Assembly: GCA_027484495.1 (NCBI GenBank)
Contig: JAIXSW010000324.1
Location: 1-9,009 of the forward strand
Direction of reading: 5' to 3'
Source of the DNA: Gammaproteobacteria bacterium
GTDB lineage: Bacteria > Pseudomonadota > Gammaproteobacteria > Enterobacterales > Alteromonadaceae
DNA: 9,009 nt
Below are positions 1 to 6,976 of the stretch, one piece after another. The notes under the pieces are model-generated. The model did not search any database. It saw only the letters and a program-made list of their open reading frames with translations, and was not told where the DNA came from. The position numbers and the translations under genes are program-made. Position 1 is the first letter of the stretch. Each line of letters starts with the position of its first letter.

Positions 1-995
1 GGGAAATCAGCGCGGTTTGGTGCATCCGGGAAATTTTGCGCTTCTAAACAGATGCCCTGAAATGGCGCAAAAGGTGAACCCAAATAAGTACCAACATAGA
101 CCTGTACGCCCGGCTGTGTGCTGCGTAGTTCTAGTGTGCGCATGCTGCCGTCACTGTTGTAACGCAGCCGTGCCCGCAGCGGGATAGTGTCCTTAGTGTC
201 CCGCGCTGGCGACCCGGCAACAACAGGATAGACAAAGCAGTGGTCTAATCCATGTGGTAAATCTGCCGTTTGCCGGCACACAGGTCCAACCGCTTTGGCC
301 TGGCGAAAATCAAACTGATGCCCGGCCACAGGTCGGAACGTGTCCGGCAGCGGAATGCCGCTCGCGTCGACTGCCAGATATTGTTCGGCCATTAACTCTA
401 ACTGATGCGCTGCAAGCGCTTCCACTGTTTGTTGTGGTGCCAGGTTAAAGTAACAGTGGTTGGTCAGATTCACGACCGTTTCAGCGTCCGTACTGGCTGT
501 GAAACAAAGCTGTAATTCGCCGGCCGGTTGGCCTGTGGAATCTAAAGTATCGACGACCCGCAGCAGCTGGCGCACGGTCAAAGTGCCGGGAAAACCCTGG
601 TCACCATTCAGGCTGACCAGTTCCAGCAGCAAGCTGTCGGCACTGTGTTCCAGCACAGTCCAGACCCGCTGCGCAAAACCTTGCTCGCCGCCATGCAGGC
701 AATGCGGCGGCTGACTGGCATTCAAGGGCCACGTCGCGCCGCAGCTGTCGGTGTAAGCGGCGTTGGCGATGCGGTTGGCATAGCGGCCAACACTGGCGCC
801 GAGCGCGGCGCTGTCGGTCAGATAAAACGCCGGATCAGCCTGTGACAGGGTCAGTTCCTGACCATGCAGTTTGATGCTCTGAATACGACCGCCATATGGC
901 AACACCGTCACGGTCAGACCGTTGCTGCAGGCAATAGCGCGAGGTATCAGTGCGTCTGCCGCTGGCGTGATCTGATCGACTAAGCGCGTACTCAT
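1..995 (-). CDS. galM: Aldose 1-epimerase (galactose mutarotase), C-terminus cut by window edge
   Basis: Interconverts beta- and alpha-D-galactose in the cytoplasm, supplying the alpha anomer to galactokinase. I translated the minus strand from the ATG at 995-993; the frame stays open for 331 codons to the window edge. Family motifs seen: GRYANRIA (residues 70-77), CLHGG with H101, NLTNHCYFNL (176-185) with H180, LDHCF (D251), QVYVGTYLG (298-305) and CLEAQNFPDAPN with E318. By analogy with characterised mutarotases, H101 and H180 are the substrate/acid residues and E318 the general base. E. coli GalM is about 346 residues, so probably only some 15-30 residues are missing. The ATG overlaps the galK TGA as ATGA, implying translational coupling. 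A CGGAG sits about 10 nt upstream of the start. This is the last visible gene of the gal run; what follows lies outside the window. Confidence 0.95.
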   Translation of the reverse strand, partial: MSTRLVDQITPAADALIPRAIACSNGLTVTVLPYGGRIQSIKLHGQELTLSQADPAFYLTDSAALGASVGRYANRIANAAYTDSCGATWPLNASQPPHCLHGGEQGFAQRVWTVLEHSADSLLLELVSLNGDQGFPGTLTVRQLLRVVDTLDSTGQPAGELQLCFTASTDAETVVNLTNHCYFNLAPQQTVEALAAHQLELMAEQYLAVDASGIPLPDTFRPVAGHQFDFRQAKAVGPVCRQTADLPHGLDHCFVYPVVAGSPARDTKDTIPLRARLRYNSDGSMRTLELRSTQPGVQVYVGTYLGSPFAPFQGICLEAQNFPDAPNRADF

Positions 996-2152
996 AAAGC
1001 GCGCGCTCCGGCACTGGCCTGACACAGATAAAAAGTCGGTTCCAGCTGATGCGCTGCCGGGTAGACCTGGCTTAAGTGCTGACACACCGGCTCGACTAAA
1101 TCGGCCGGTAATAAAGCCACCACACAACCGCCAAAACCACCACCGGTCATCCGCACACCACCGCGCTCGCCGCAGATCGCAGCAACTTCAGCCACCAGAA
1201 AATCAATGGCGGGTACCGTGATGGCAAAATCGTCGCGCATCGATTGGTGCGACTGCGCCATCAGTGCACTTAAAGTTTTGATATCACCGCTTTTCAGCGC
1301 CACAGCAGCGGCTTCAGTGCGATTGTTTTCACTGATCACATGGCGGGCGCGGGCATAAATCAGCGGGTCGAGCTGTGCTTGTGCCGCTTCGAGCTGAGCT
1401 AGCGTCACGTCGCGCAGCGCTTTGACGCCAAAAAACTTCGCGGCCGCTTCGCACTGTTCACGGCGTTCGTTGTAGGCGCTGTCGACCAGACCGCGTTTGA
1501 CGTTGGAATGAATGATTAACACCTGCAGTGATGCCGGCATCGGCACGGTCTGATATTCCAGGCTTCTGCAATCGAGCAACAACGCCTGACCGGCTTCCCC
1601 TGCGGCGCTAACCAGCTGGTCCATAATGCCGCATTGGCAACCGGCAAACTGATGTTCCGCTTGCTGGCCGTTCAGCGCGTTGTCGCGCGGGGATAATGGG
1701 CTAGCTGCGAGCGTACTCAGACCGAGGCCCAACACCATTTCTAATGACGCCGACGAGCTTAACCCGGCGCCTTGCGGCACGTTACCGCCCACCACCAGGT
1801 CACAGCCCGGCAACACCAGACCGCGTTGTTGCAAGCCAGCGACGACACCGCGGACATAATTGGCCCAGCGTGGGTGAGAAACCGGTTGAACAGTTTCAGT
1901 TAAATCAATGATATGCAGTTCCTGATAATCCGCAGCGAAGATGCGGATTTGGCTCGAACCCGGCACCAGAGCACTCGCCAGCACGGTTTCGAACTGAATA
2001 GCACAAGGCAGCACAAAGCCGTCGTTGTAGTCGGTATGCTCGCCAATCAGATTGACGCGACCTGGCGCACTGAACAGTTGTGTTGGCGCGCGGCCAAATT
2101 CGCGGTGGAATACTGCTGTGATCAGATCCTGAAGATCGCCGGCCAAACTCAT
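992..2152 (-). CDS. galK: Galactokinase
   Basis: Phosphorylates alpha-D-galactose at C1 with ATP, the committing step of the Leloir pathway, in the cytoplasm. The 386-residue product is close to E. coli GalK (382). It is a GHMP kinase with all three motifs: the galactokinase signature GRVNLIGEHTDYNDGF at residues 31-46, the glycine/serine phosphate-binding loop PQGAGLSSSASLE at 126-138, and RMTGGGFGGC near 334-343. D178 in CGIMDQL is the expected catalytic base and R32 its partner. The signature is essentially the same as the E. coli protein as I recall it. The ATG at 2152-2150 overlaps the galT TGA by 4 bp (ATGA), with a strong Shine-Dalgarno inside the end of galT. The gene ends in a similar ATGA overlap with galM. 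No truncation or missing key residue is seen. Confidence 0.97.
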   Translation of the reverse strand: MSLAGDLQDLITAVFHREFGRAPTQLFSAPGRVNLIGEHTDYNDGFVLPCAIQFETVLASALVPGSSQIRIFAADYQELHIIDLTETVQPVSHPRWANYVRGVVAGLQQRGLVLPGCDLVVGGNVPQGAGLSSSASLEMVLGLGLSTLAASPLSPRDNALNGQQAEHQFAGCQCGIMDQLVSAAGEAGQALLLDCRSLEYQTVPMPASLQVLIIHSNVKRGLVDSAYNERREQCEAAAKFFGVKALRDVTLAQLEAAQAQLDPLIYARARHVISENNRTEAAAVALKSGDIKTLSALMAQSHQSMRDDFAITVPAIDFLVAEVAAICGERGGVRMTGGGFGGCVVALLPADLVEPVCQHLSQVYPAAHQLEPTFYLCQASAGARAL

Positions 2153-3261
2153 GCCGTCACTCCTTTTGCTGCTTTCTTGTAATGCACGTTAGGCAGGTCG
2201 CGTAAGCGGGCTGCGGCTTGTTCCGGGGTCATATCACGCTGAGTTTCGGCCAGCATTTCATACCCTACCATAAACTTTTTCACGCTGGCGCTGCGCAGCA
2301 GCGGCGGATAAAAATGCGCATGCAGCTGCCAATGCCCATTGTCAGTGGCTGAGCTGGTGGTTGTATCGCTGGCAGTGCCATAAGGCGCACAATGCCAGCC
2401 CATCGAATAAGGGAAAGAACACTGGAACAGATTGTCGTAACGGATGGTCAGCGCCTGCAGAATTTCTGCCAGGCTCTGTTGTTCCGCGTCGGTTAATTGT
2501 TCCAGATGCTGTACCACGCGTTTTGGCAGCAGCAGCGTTTCAAAAGGCCAACTGGCCCAATACGGCACCACGACCAGCCAGTCGGCATTTTCCAGCACCA
2601 GTCTGGAGCGGTCTGCCAGCTCCAGTTCGCTGTAACGCTGCAACAGGTTCTTGCCATGTTTGGCTAAATAGGCCGCTTGCTGGGCATCTTCGCGTGCCGG
2701 CAGAGTCGGGATGCCTTTACTGGCCCAAATCTGGCCATGTGGATGCGGATTAGAACAGCCGTTAATGGCGCCTTTGTTTTCAAACACTTGCACCCAGCCA
2801 TAGTCGCGTGACAGATCCTGATACTGATGGATCCAGCACTGGATCACGGCCTGAATTTCGCTGATTGACAGTTCCGGCAGCGTCTTGCTGTGATCCGGTG
2901 AATAGCAGATCACCCGGCTACAGCCTTGCTCAGAGTGCAATTGCAGCAAATCTTCCTGATTAACACTGGCATCCGGTGTCTGGGTATTCAGTGCGGCAAA
3001 GTCGTTCTGAAACACAAAAGGGCCCTGGTATTCTGGGTTGTGCGCGCCATTGATGCGCACATTACCCGGGCACAGATAACAAGTTTCGTCATAGGACGGT
3101 TGCACGCTGTTGTCGGCCGCTTCGACCTGACCTTGCCAGGGCCGTTTGGCGCGGTGCGGCGACACCAGCACCCAGTCACCGGTCAGCGCATTCAGCCGGC
3201 GATGCGGATGCTCCACTGGATCAAAAGCAGTGTGCGCAGGCGCAAAATTCAAATCAGACAT
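2149..3261 (-). CDS. galT: Galactose-1-phosphate uridylyltransferase
   Basis: Transfers UMP from UDP-glucose to galactose-1-phosphate, giving UDP-galactose and glucose-1-phosphate. HIT-superfamily enzyme of 370 residues from the chosen start (E. coli: 348). Seen: zinc-ligand pair CYLC (C61, C64), SPDHSK (H124), and NPHPHGQIW at 171-179, where H173 is the expected zinc ligand and H175 the uridylylated nucleophile, with Q177 after it. GWH (H290) and HAH (H314, H316) match the second metal site. A Ser/Thr/Asp-rich insert of about nine residues (295-309) makes it longer than E. coli GalT. I chose ATG 3261-3259 over an upstream in-frame ATG at 3279 because AGAGGA lies 8 nt upstream of it and MSDLNFAPAHTAFDPVEHPH looks like a normal family N-terminus. 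The gene overlaps the galE end by 8 bp and galK by 4 bp. Confidence 0.96.
   Translation of the reverse strand: MSDLNFAPAHTAFDPVEHPHRRLNALTGDWVLVSPHRAKRPWQGQVEAADNSVQPSYDETCYLCPGNVRINGAHNPEYQGPFVFQNDFAALNTQTPDASVNQEDLLQLHSEQGCSRVICYSPDHSKTLPELSISEIQAVIQCWIHQYQDLSRDYGWVQVFENKGAINGCSNPHPHGQIWASKGIPTLPAREDAQQAAYLAKHGKNLLQRYSELELADRSRLVLENADWLVVVPYWASWPFETLLLPKRVVQHLEQLTDAEQQSLAEILQALTIRYDNLFQCSFPYSMGWHCAPYGTASDTTTSSATDNGHWQLHAHFYPPLLRSASVKKFMVGYEMLAETQRDMTPEQAAARLRDLPNVHYKKAAKGVTA
2160..2167 (-). promoter_or_regulatory. Shine-Dalgarno of galK inside galT
   Basis: The coding strand reads AAAAGGAG, followed by 7 nt and then the galK ATG at 2152. It is the strongest ribosome-binding site in the gal run, and it lies within the last codons of galT. 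Together with the ATGA stop-start overlap, it suggests that galK is translated both by coupling and by fresh initiation. Confidence 0.85.
2335..2379 (-). other. Ser/Thr/Asp-rich low-complexity insert in GalT
   Basis: GalT residues 295-309 read GTASDTTTSSATDNG. They lie between GWHCAPY and HWQLHAHFYPPLLRS, both of which align with E. coli GalT as remembered; there the link is only a short NGEENQ-like stretch. The insert therefore adds about nine polar residues between the metal ligands H290 and H314. It is probably a flexible surface loop. No exact DNA repeat is evident in it, unlike the galE insert. Confidence 0.75.
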
Positions 3262-4369
3262 CAGCGTTTTCCTCTGCATCGGCCGCAGGGTGATGGCTGG
3301 TGTGATAGCCCTGCGGGTTCAGTTGTTGCCAGCGCCAGGTGTCGCTGACCATATCGGTTAAATTCAGTTGGGCTTGCCAGCCCAGTTGTTGCAGTGCTTT
3401 GCCGGCATCGGCATAACAGGCACTGACATCACCGGGGCGACGCGGTGCAAACGTCAGTGGCACCGGGTGGCCAGACACCTGACGAAAGGCGTCAACCATC
3501 TGCAGCACCGAGTAGCCCTGGCCCGTGCCGAGGTTAAACAGGTGATGACCAGGCTGATGTTGTAACTGTTCCAGTGCGCGGACATGGCCGTCAGCCAAAT
3601 CCAGCACATGGATATAATCACGCACGCCGGTGCCATCGACGGTCGGATAGTCGTTACCAAACACGGTGAGCTGGTCGCGCCGGCCGACAGCCACCTGGCT
3701 GATAAAAGGCAGCAGATTGTTCGGAATGCCCTGCGGATCTTCACCAAGCATGCCTGAAGGATGCGCACCGACCGGGTTGAAATAGCGCAGCGCCACCGCA
3801 GAAAAGGCCGGATTGGCGACGCAATAATCCGCCAGAATTTGTTCCACCATAAACTTGCTGCGGCCATAGACGCTTTGCGGACCGGTTGGCGACTGCTCAG
3901 TCAAAGGCAGGCTTTGCGGGTCGCCATAGACGGTCGCTGAGGAGCTGAACACCAGGCAGTTCACCTGATACTGCTGCATCAGTTGCAGCAAGGTTACAGT
4001 GCCGGCGACATTGTGCTGATAGTATTTCAGCGGTTCCCGTGCTGATTCGCCAACGGCTTTTAAGCCGGCAAAGTGGATCACCGCATCAAAGCTCTGACCG
4101 TCAGTTGTGTGTTCTGCAAACACGGCACCAAGCGCTGCGGCGTCACAGATATCCAGCTGCTGGAAGCTAAAGGCTGCAGCGTTTTCGCTACTGCTTTTGC
4201 CACTGTTTTCGCCATTGCTTTTGCCACTGAGATGGGCCAGCCGTTTTAATACCTCCGGCTGGCTGTTACTGAAATTGTCCACCAGCACCAGCTGATGGCC
4301 GCGCGCCAGCAACGCCAGCGCCGTATGGGAACCGATATAACCGGCGCCGCCGGTTAGCAGGATTTTCAT
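3254..4369 (-). CDS. galE: UDP-glucose 4-epimerase
   Basis: NAD-dependent interconversion of UDP-galactose and UDP-glucose, closing the Leloir cycle; it also supplies UDP-galactose for glycan synthesis. Extended SDR of 371 residues (E. coli: 338). Seen: Rossmann motif GGAGYIG at 7-13, NAD-ribose acid D31 in VLVDN, HFAGLKAVGES at 99-109, SSSATVYGD with catalytic S144, YGRSK with Y168 and K172, LRYFNPVGAHPSG, and EDPQGIPNNLLP. The extra length comes from a Ser/Gly/Lys/Glu/Asn-rich insert (about 48-66), encoded by a 24-bp tandem duplication, and from roughly 14 extra C-terminal residues (TSHHPAADAEENADV) whose codons contain the galT Shine-Dalgarno and start. GGAGAG lies 6 nt upstream of the ATG. 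It starts 13 bp after the glycoside hydrolase stop, so the two are probably co-transcribed. Confidence 0.97.
   Translation of the reverse strand: MKILLTGGAGYIGSHTALALLARGHQLVLVDNFSNSQPEVLKRLAHLSGKSNGENSGKSSSENAAAFSFQQLDICDAAALGAVFAEHTTDGQSFDAVIHFAGLKAVGESAREPLKYYQHNVAGTVTLLQLMQQYQVNCLVFSSSATVYGDPQSLPLTEQSPTGPQSVYGRSKFMVEQILADYCVANPAFSAVALRYFNPVGAHPSGMLGEDPQGIPNNLLPFISQVAVGRRDQLTVFGNDYPTVDGTGVRDYIHVLDLADGHVRALEQLQHQPGHHLFNLGTGQGYSVLQMVDAFRQVSGHPVPLTFAPRRPGDVSACYADAGKALQQLGWQAQLNLTDMVSDTWRWQQLNPQGYHTSHHPAADAEENADV
3270..3275 (-). promoter_or_regulatory. Shine-Dalgarno deciding the galT start
   Basis: AGAGGA on the coding strand lies 8 nt upstream of the ATG at 3261-3259 and inside the last codons of galE. 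An in-frame ATG six codons earlier (3279) has no comparable purine motif upstream, so the downstream ATG is preferred. Confidence 0.75.
4181..4228 (-). repeat. In-frame 24-bp tandem duplication in galE
   Basis: Two adjacent 24-bp units (4181-4204 and 4205-4228) differ at only two positions. On the coding strand they encode SGKSNGEN followed by SGKSSSEN, residues 48-63 of GalE. Because the unit is a multiple of three, gain or loss of a copy keeps the frame. E. coli GalE has a much shorter segment here, between the helix after the first NAD-binding strands and the next beta strand, so the insert probably forms a surface loop away from the S-Y-K active site (inference). Confidence 0.9.
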
Positions 4370-4382
4370 CCGTTTCTCTCCG

Positions 4383-6794
4383 TTAGAATTGAATAGTCGC
4401 TGCCGGCAGCCCGGCTGCAGTGACCGTCAGGCGGCCTTTGAGGCCCGCAGCACCGGTTTTTACCAACACCACGCCGACACCGCGCTCGGTGACCACGGGT
4501 TCCGGATTGACGATATCAAGTTCGTTACTGTGGAAATTCAGCGTGACACCGCTTGAACGCAGTGGGTTGCCTTTGCTGTCGACCAGCTGTGCTTGGACAA
4601 AAACTTCATCAAAGGCAGCCGGGGCCGGGCCTGTGGTGTCGACCTGAATTTGGATGGCTGCGGCCGGACCTGGTGTGTGGACCTGATGGGTTGCCACAAC
4701 CTTGCCGTCGATCAGCGCTTTAGCTTCGAGAGTGCCTGGTACAAAGGCCGGCAGACTGAACTCCACCGGAGGTTGGGCCATCCGGTCAGTCATCGAGTTT
4801 TGTCCTGCCGCGCGCTGCGCTTTGCGGGTGTCGATGAGCGTGCCGTTTAAGTACAGCGCCACTTGTTCGGCATTGCTAAACACGCGCACTTTGGCAGATC
4901 TCTGCGCAGCGAGACCTTCCCCGGTCCAGTCGCTGGCGATAAACACCATCGGGCCTGATGCATACAACGCGGATTGTTCGCTGGCCGGGCGCTGGCTTTG
5001 GAACAGGTAATAGCTGTATTTCGGCTGCCGGTAGATGCTCATCAGCCCCGAGGCTTCCAGGTCATTGGCGTAGCCGCGGTTGTAGTCAAACATCACCCAA
5101 TAACCGTCAGCAAAAGCTGGCGTGCGCAGGTTATCGTTGTGCGCTTCCTGCAGATTGGTGGCTTGTTGCAGCAGGCGGGTTTCACCGGCTGACAGTAACT
5201 GCCGTGACGTGCGCGCTTCCGCTTTTAACCCCTGCCACTGGTGCTGGGCAAAACCGGCGTCCTGTGCGTAATACTCCCAATCGCCATATTCAGACACCAC
5301 ATAAGGCTGAGTCGGCGTTGTGTAATGCTGTAAACGGTGCTGGCGGGCCTGCAGATACAAATCAAAACCCGGCATCCAACCGGCGGAAATTCCCCAGGGC
5401 GCTTCCTGCTTCACCGTCTGGTGCAGGCGCTGGATTAATGCCGGCGACATCGCGGTTTCATTGAGCGAACATTCAAACGCCAGAATGCTCGGATGATTGC
5501 GGCTGCGGCGGATTAAATCGCGACAGTTCTGTTCCATCAAATCGGCAAACGCCGGGTCCAGCGACTGATACTGCCAGCCCGGAATCGCGTCAAGCAGCAG
5601 CAAGCCTAAGCGGTCGGCCGCGTCCATAAAGGCTTTGGACTGCGGATAATGCGACAGCCGGACGTAATCAAAACCGGCGGCTTTGATGCGGATAGCATCG
5701 CGTTCGTCGGCCAAAGGCCCTACGGCATAACCTAAATGCGGGAATTCCTGATGGCGATTCACGCCGCGTAAAAAGGTTTTCTGGCCGTTTAACAGCAGCT
5801 GATGCTGCGCATCAAAAGCGATGGTGCGCAGGCCAATGTTCCGCTGTTGCCGCTCGAGTAATTGTTCGCCCTGCCACAGTTCAGTGACCAGCTGATACAG
5901 CGCCGGTTGTTGCGGGCTCCACAGCTGTGGGGCTTTGATAGTGAGTTGCTGCTGCAGAGTCTGTTGCTTGCCGGCCGGCAGGCTGACTTGCGCCTGTGTC
6001 TGACTGATAAGCTTGCCGTTGTGCAAAATCTGTTGTTTCAACCGGGCGGGTTGCGCGGCTGTAGCTGCAGATTGCAGTTCAGTCGCGACCGCAACAGTGG
6101 CAGTGGTGCTGCTGATCTGCGGGTAACTCACCGCCACGCCAGCACCGGCGACCGTGCCGCTTAATTGCTCTGAACTGATATGTAGCGCCGGGCGCAGCGC
6201 CAGAGTCACAGGGCGGTACAGGCCACCATAAGGGTTAAAATCGAGTTGTTGCAAGGGTTTAAGGCCGGTCAGCGCATGGTCGCGGTTATCCAGCCGCACC
6301 AAAATCTCAATCGACTCCGGCCGTTTGGCTTGTTGCGCCAGATAAGGTGTTAAATCGATGCTAAAAGGCAGATACCCGCCGAGGTGCTGGCGTAAATGCA
6401 GGCCGTCGACATAAACATCGGCCACATTCATCGCACCACCAAACTGCAGCCACAGTTGCTGGCCATCGGGATTTGCCGGCAGCTGCAGCGTGGTTTTGTA
6501 CCACATGGTGCCTTGCCACTGGTCATTGACCAGCAACGGTTCGCGTTTGGGCGTATGCGGCAACCGCACCAGTTCCCAGGCGGCGTCTGCAGCAGGCAGC
6601 TGGCCGGCGCCATGTTGGTCTTTGCTGAACAGCCAATGATGCACGGTCAGATCGCAGGCTTTGGTCTGGATCTGGGCCGGGCAAGCCGCAACCAGCGCAG
6701 GCACGTCTGGCACAGCGGTCTGTTGCGCAGCAGTGACCTGGCCGCACAGGAACAGCAGGCTCAAAGCTGAGGAGGAAACGAAAAAACGCGTCAT
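4383..6794 (-). CDS. Secreted glycoside hydrolase family 2 protein, probable beta-galactosidase
   Basis: Retaining exo-glycosidase of 803 residues, probably periplasmic. Start ATG 6794-6792 is preferred over an upstream GTG at 6809 because AAGGA lies 6 nt before it. The N-terminus (MTRFFVSSSALSLLFLCGQVTAA) is a signal peptide with likely cleavage near residue 23. Order: sugar-binding jelly-roll (about 50-200, with GGLYRPVTL near its end), Ig-like sandwich (205-325), TIM barrel (330-605), a DUF4982-like beta domain (635-705), and a last Ig-like domain resembling the GH2 C5 type (712-803). Barrel motifs: GVNRHQEFPHLGYAV, VRLSHYPQS, RNHPSILAFECSLNE with acid/base E446, and VVSEYGDWEY with nucleophile E502. 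Family 2 also includes beta-glucuronidases and mannosidases; beta-galactosidase is inferred from the gal genes starting 13 bp downstream. The usual W-S of the LacZ-type W-S-x-x-N-E motif is replaced by F-E-C-S. Confidence 0.9.
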   Translation of the reverse strand: MTRFFVSSSALSLLFLCGQVTAAQQTAVPDVPALVAACPAQIQTKACDLTVHHWLFSKDQHGAGQLPAADAAWELVRLPHTPKREPLLVNDQWQGTMWYKTTLQLPANPDGQQLWLQFGGAMNVADVYVDGLHLRQHLGGYLPFSIDLTPYLAQQAKRPESIEILVRLDNRDHALTGLKPLQQLDFNPYGGLYRPVTLALRPALHISSEQLSGTVAGAGVAVSYPQISSTTATVAVATELQSAATAAQPARLKQQILHNGKLISQTQAQVSLPAGKQQTLQQQLTIKAPQLWSPQQPALYQLVTELWQGEQLLERQQRNIGLRTIAFDAQHQLLLNGQKTFLRGVNRHQEFPHLGYAVGPLADERDAIRIKAAGFDYVRLSHYPQSKAFMDAADRLGLLLLDAIPGWQYQSLDPAFADLMEQNCRDLIRRSRNHPSILAFECSLNETAMSPALIQRLHQTVKQEAPWGISAGWMPGFDLYLQARQHRLQHYTTPTQPYVVSEYGDWEYYAQDAGFAQHQWQGLKAEARTSRQLLSAGETRLLQQATNLQEAHNDNLRTPAFADGYWVMFDYNRGYANDLEASGLMSIYRQPKYSYYLFQSQRPASEQSALYASGPMVFIASDWTGEGLAAQRSAKVRVFSNAEQVALYLNGTLIDTRKAQRAAGQNSMTDRMAQPPVEFSLPAFVPGTLEAKALIDGKVVATHQVHTPGPAAAIQIQVDTTGPAPAAFDEVFVQAQLVDSKGNPLRSSGVTLNFHSNELDIVNPEPVVTERGVGVVLVKTGAAGLKGRLTVTAAGLPAATIQF

Positions 6795-6800
6795 GAAAAA

Positions 6801-6805
6801 TCCTT
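6801..6805 (-). promoter_or_regulatory. Shine-Dalgarno deciding the GH2 start
   Basis: AAGGA on the coding strand, 6 nt before ATG 6794. It falls inside the five-codon extension created by the alternative GTG start at 6809, and the shorter start gives a compact, standard signal peptide. Confidence 0.75.
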
Positions 6806-6825
6806 GCACAAAAATATGGTTTTAT

Positions 6826-6874
6826 CGATATGCGATACCCGGAGTGCGACTCCCGATATGCGATACCCGATATG
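6826..6874. repeat. Direct repeat CGATATGCGATACCCG upstream of GH2
   Basis: The 16-mer CGATATGCGATACCCG occurs exactly at 6826-6841 and 6854-6869, 28 bp apart. A partial third copy (CGATATG) overlaps the end of the second at 6868-6874. The first copy lies within TATCG-ATATG-CGATA (6823-6837), a perfect 5-bp inverted repeat. The repeats start about 30 bp upstream of the GH2 start codon, a plausible place for an operator, but they could equally be part of the repeat element beside them. No convincing -35/-10 pair was found here. Confidence 0.8.
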
Positions 6875-6960
6875 TTTCGCTTCGCCCTACGGCTGCCCAA
6901 AAATTGGCTGTTAAACGTAGGGTGCAATGAGCGCGCGAATTGCACCGCGAGTCGCACTCC
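6841..6960. repeat. Quasi-palindromic, MITE-like repeat block
   Basis: Nested inverted repeats share nearly the same centre, around 6901-6903. The outer pair is GGAGTGCGACTC (6841-6852) with its exact reverse complement at 6949-6960. The middle pair is CCCTACG (6885-6891) with CGTAGGG (6916-6922). The inner pair is CCAA (6897-6900) with TTGG (6904-6907). No open reading frame of interest is inside. The layout resembles a short non-autonomous element or dispersed intergenic hairpin repeat, filling most of the 182-bp gap between the dehydrogenase and the hydrolase. Mobility is inference; no clear target duplication was identified. Confidence 0.6.
6921..6946. repeat. Hairpin GGTGCAAT...ATTGCACC
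   Basis: A perfect 8-bp inverted repeat (6921-6928 and 6939-6946) surrounds a GC-rich 10-nt loop, GAGCGCGCGA, which can pair further at its GCGCGC core. With the preceding CGTAG it resembles the GTAGGGTGCAAT-type intergenic hairpins that I recall being common in environmental Proteobacteria (from memory, not searched). There is no T-tract on the minus strand, so it is not a classic intrinsic terminator. Confidence 0.75.
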
Positions 6961-6974
6961 GCGAGTCGCACTCC
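6947..6974. repeat. Tandem 14-bp duplication GCGAGTCGCACTCC
   Basis: Two exact, adjacent copies at 6947-6960 and 6961-6974. Each contains GAGTCGCACTCC, the reverse complement of 6841-6852, so the right inverted repeat is doubled. The second copy ends 2 bp before the dehydrogenase stop codon (TAG at 6979-6977). Confidence 0.9.
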
Positions 6975-6976
6975 GG

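Noticed and set aside
3262..3279. Upstream ATG (3279) as the galT start
   Set aside because: It adds only MQRKTL, has no Shine-Dalgarno, and places the good AGAGGA motif inside the coding region.
4958..5464. 168-codon plus-strand open frame
   Set aside because: It lies wholly antisense to the GH2 barrel, whose motifs and catalytic residues are clear. Its protein is Arg/Pro/Ala-rich without any domain, a usual shadow in GC-rich coding DNA.
6729..6794. Lipoprotein signal in the GH2 N-terminus (cysteine in LLFLCGQ)
   Set aside because: The residues before Cys are L-F-L, without the small residue at -1 required by a lipobox; VTAA slightly downstream suits ordinary signal peptidase cleavage better.
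6795..6870. Sigma-70 promoter for the GH2-gal operon
   Set aside because: GATAAA-like and CATATT-like hexamers exist, but none has a credible -35 partner at 16-18 bp, so no promoter was called.
6947..6974. Adjacent 14-bp repeats as a CRISPR-like array
   Set aside because: The units are too short and directly adjacent without spacers, and there are no cas genes.
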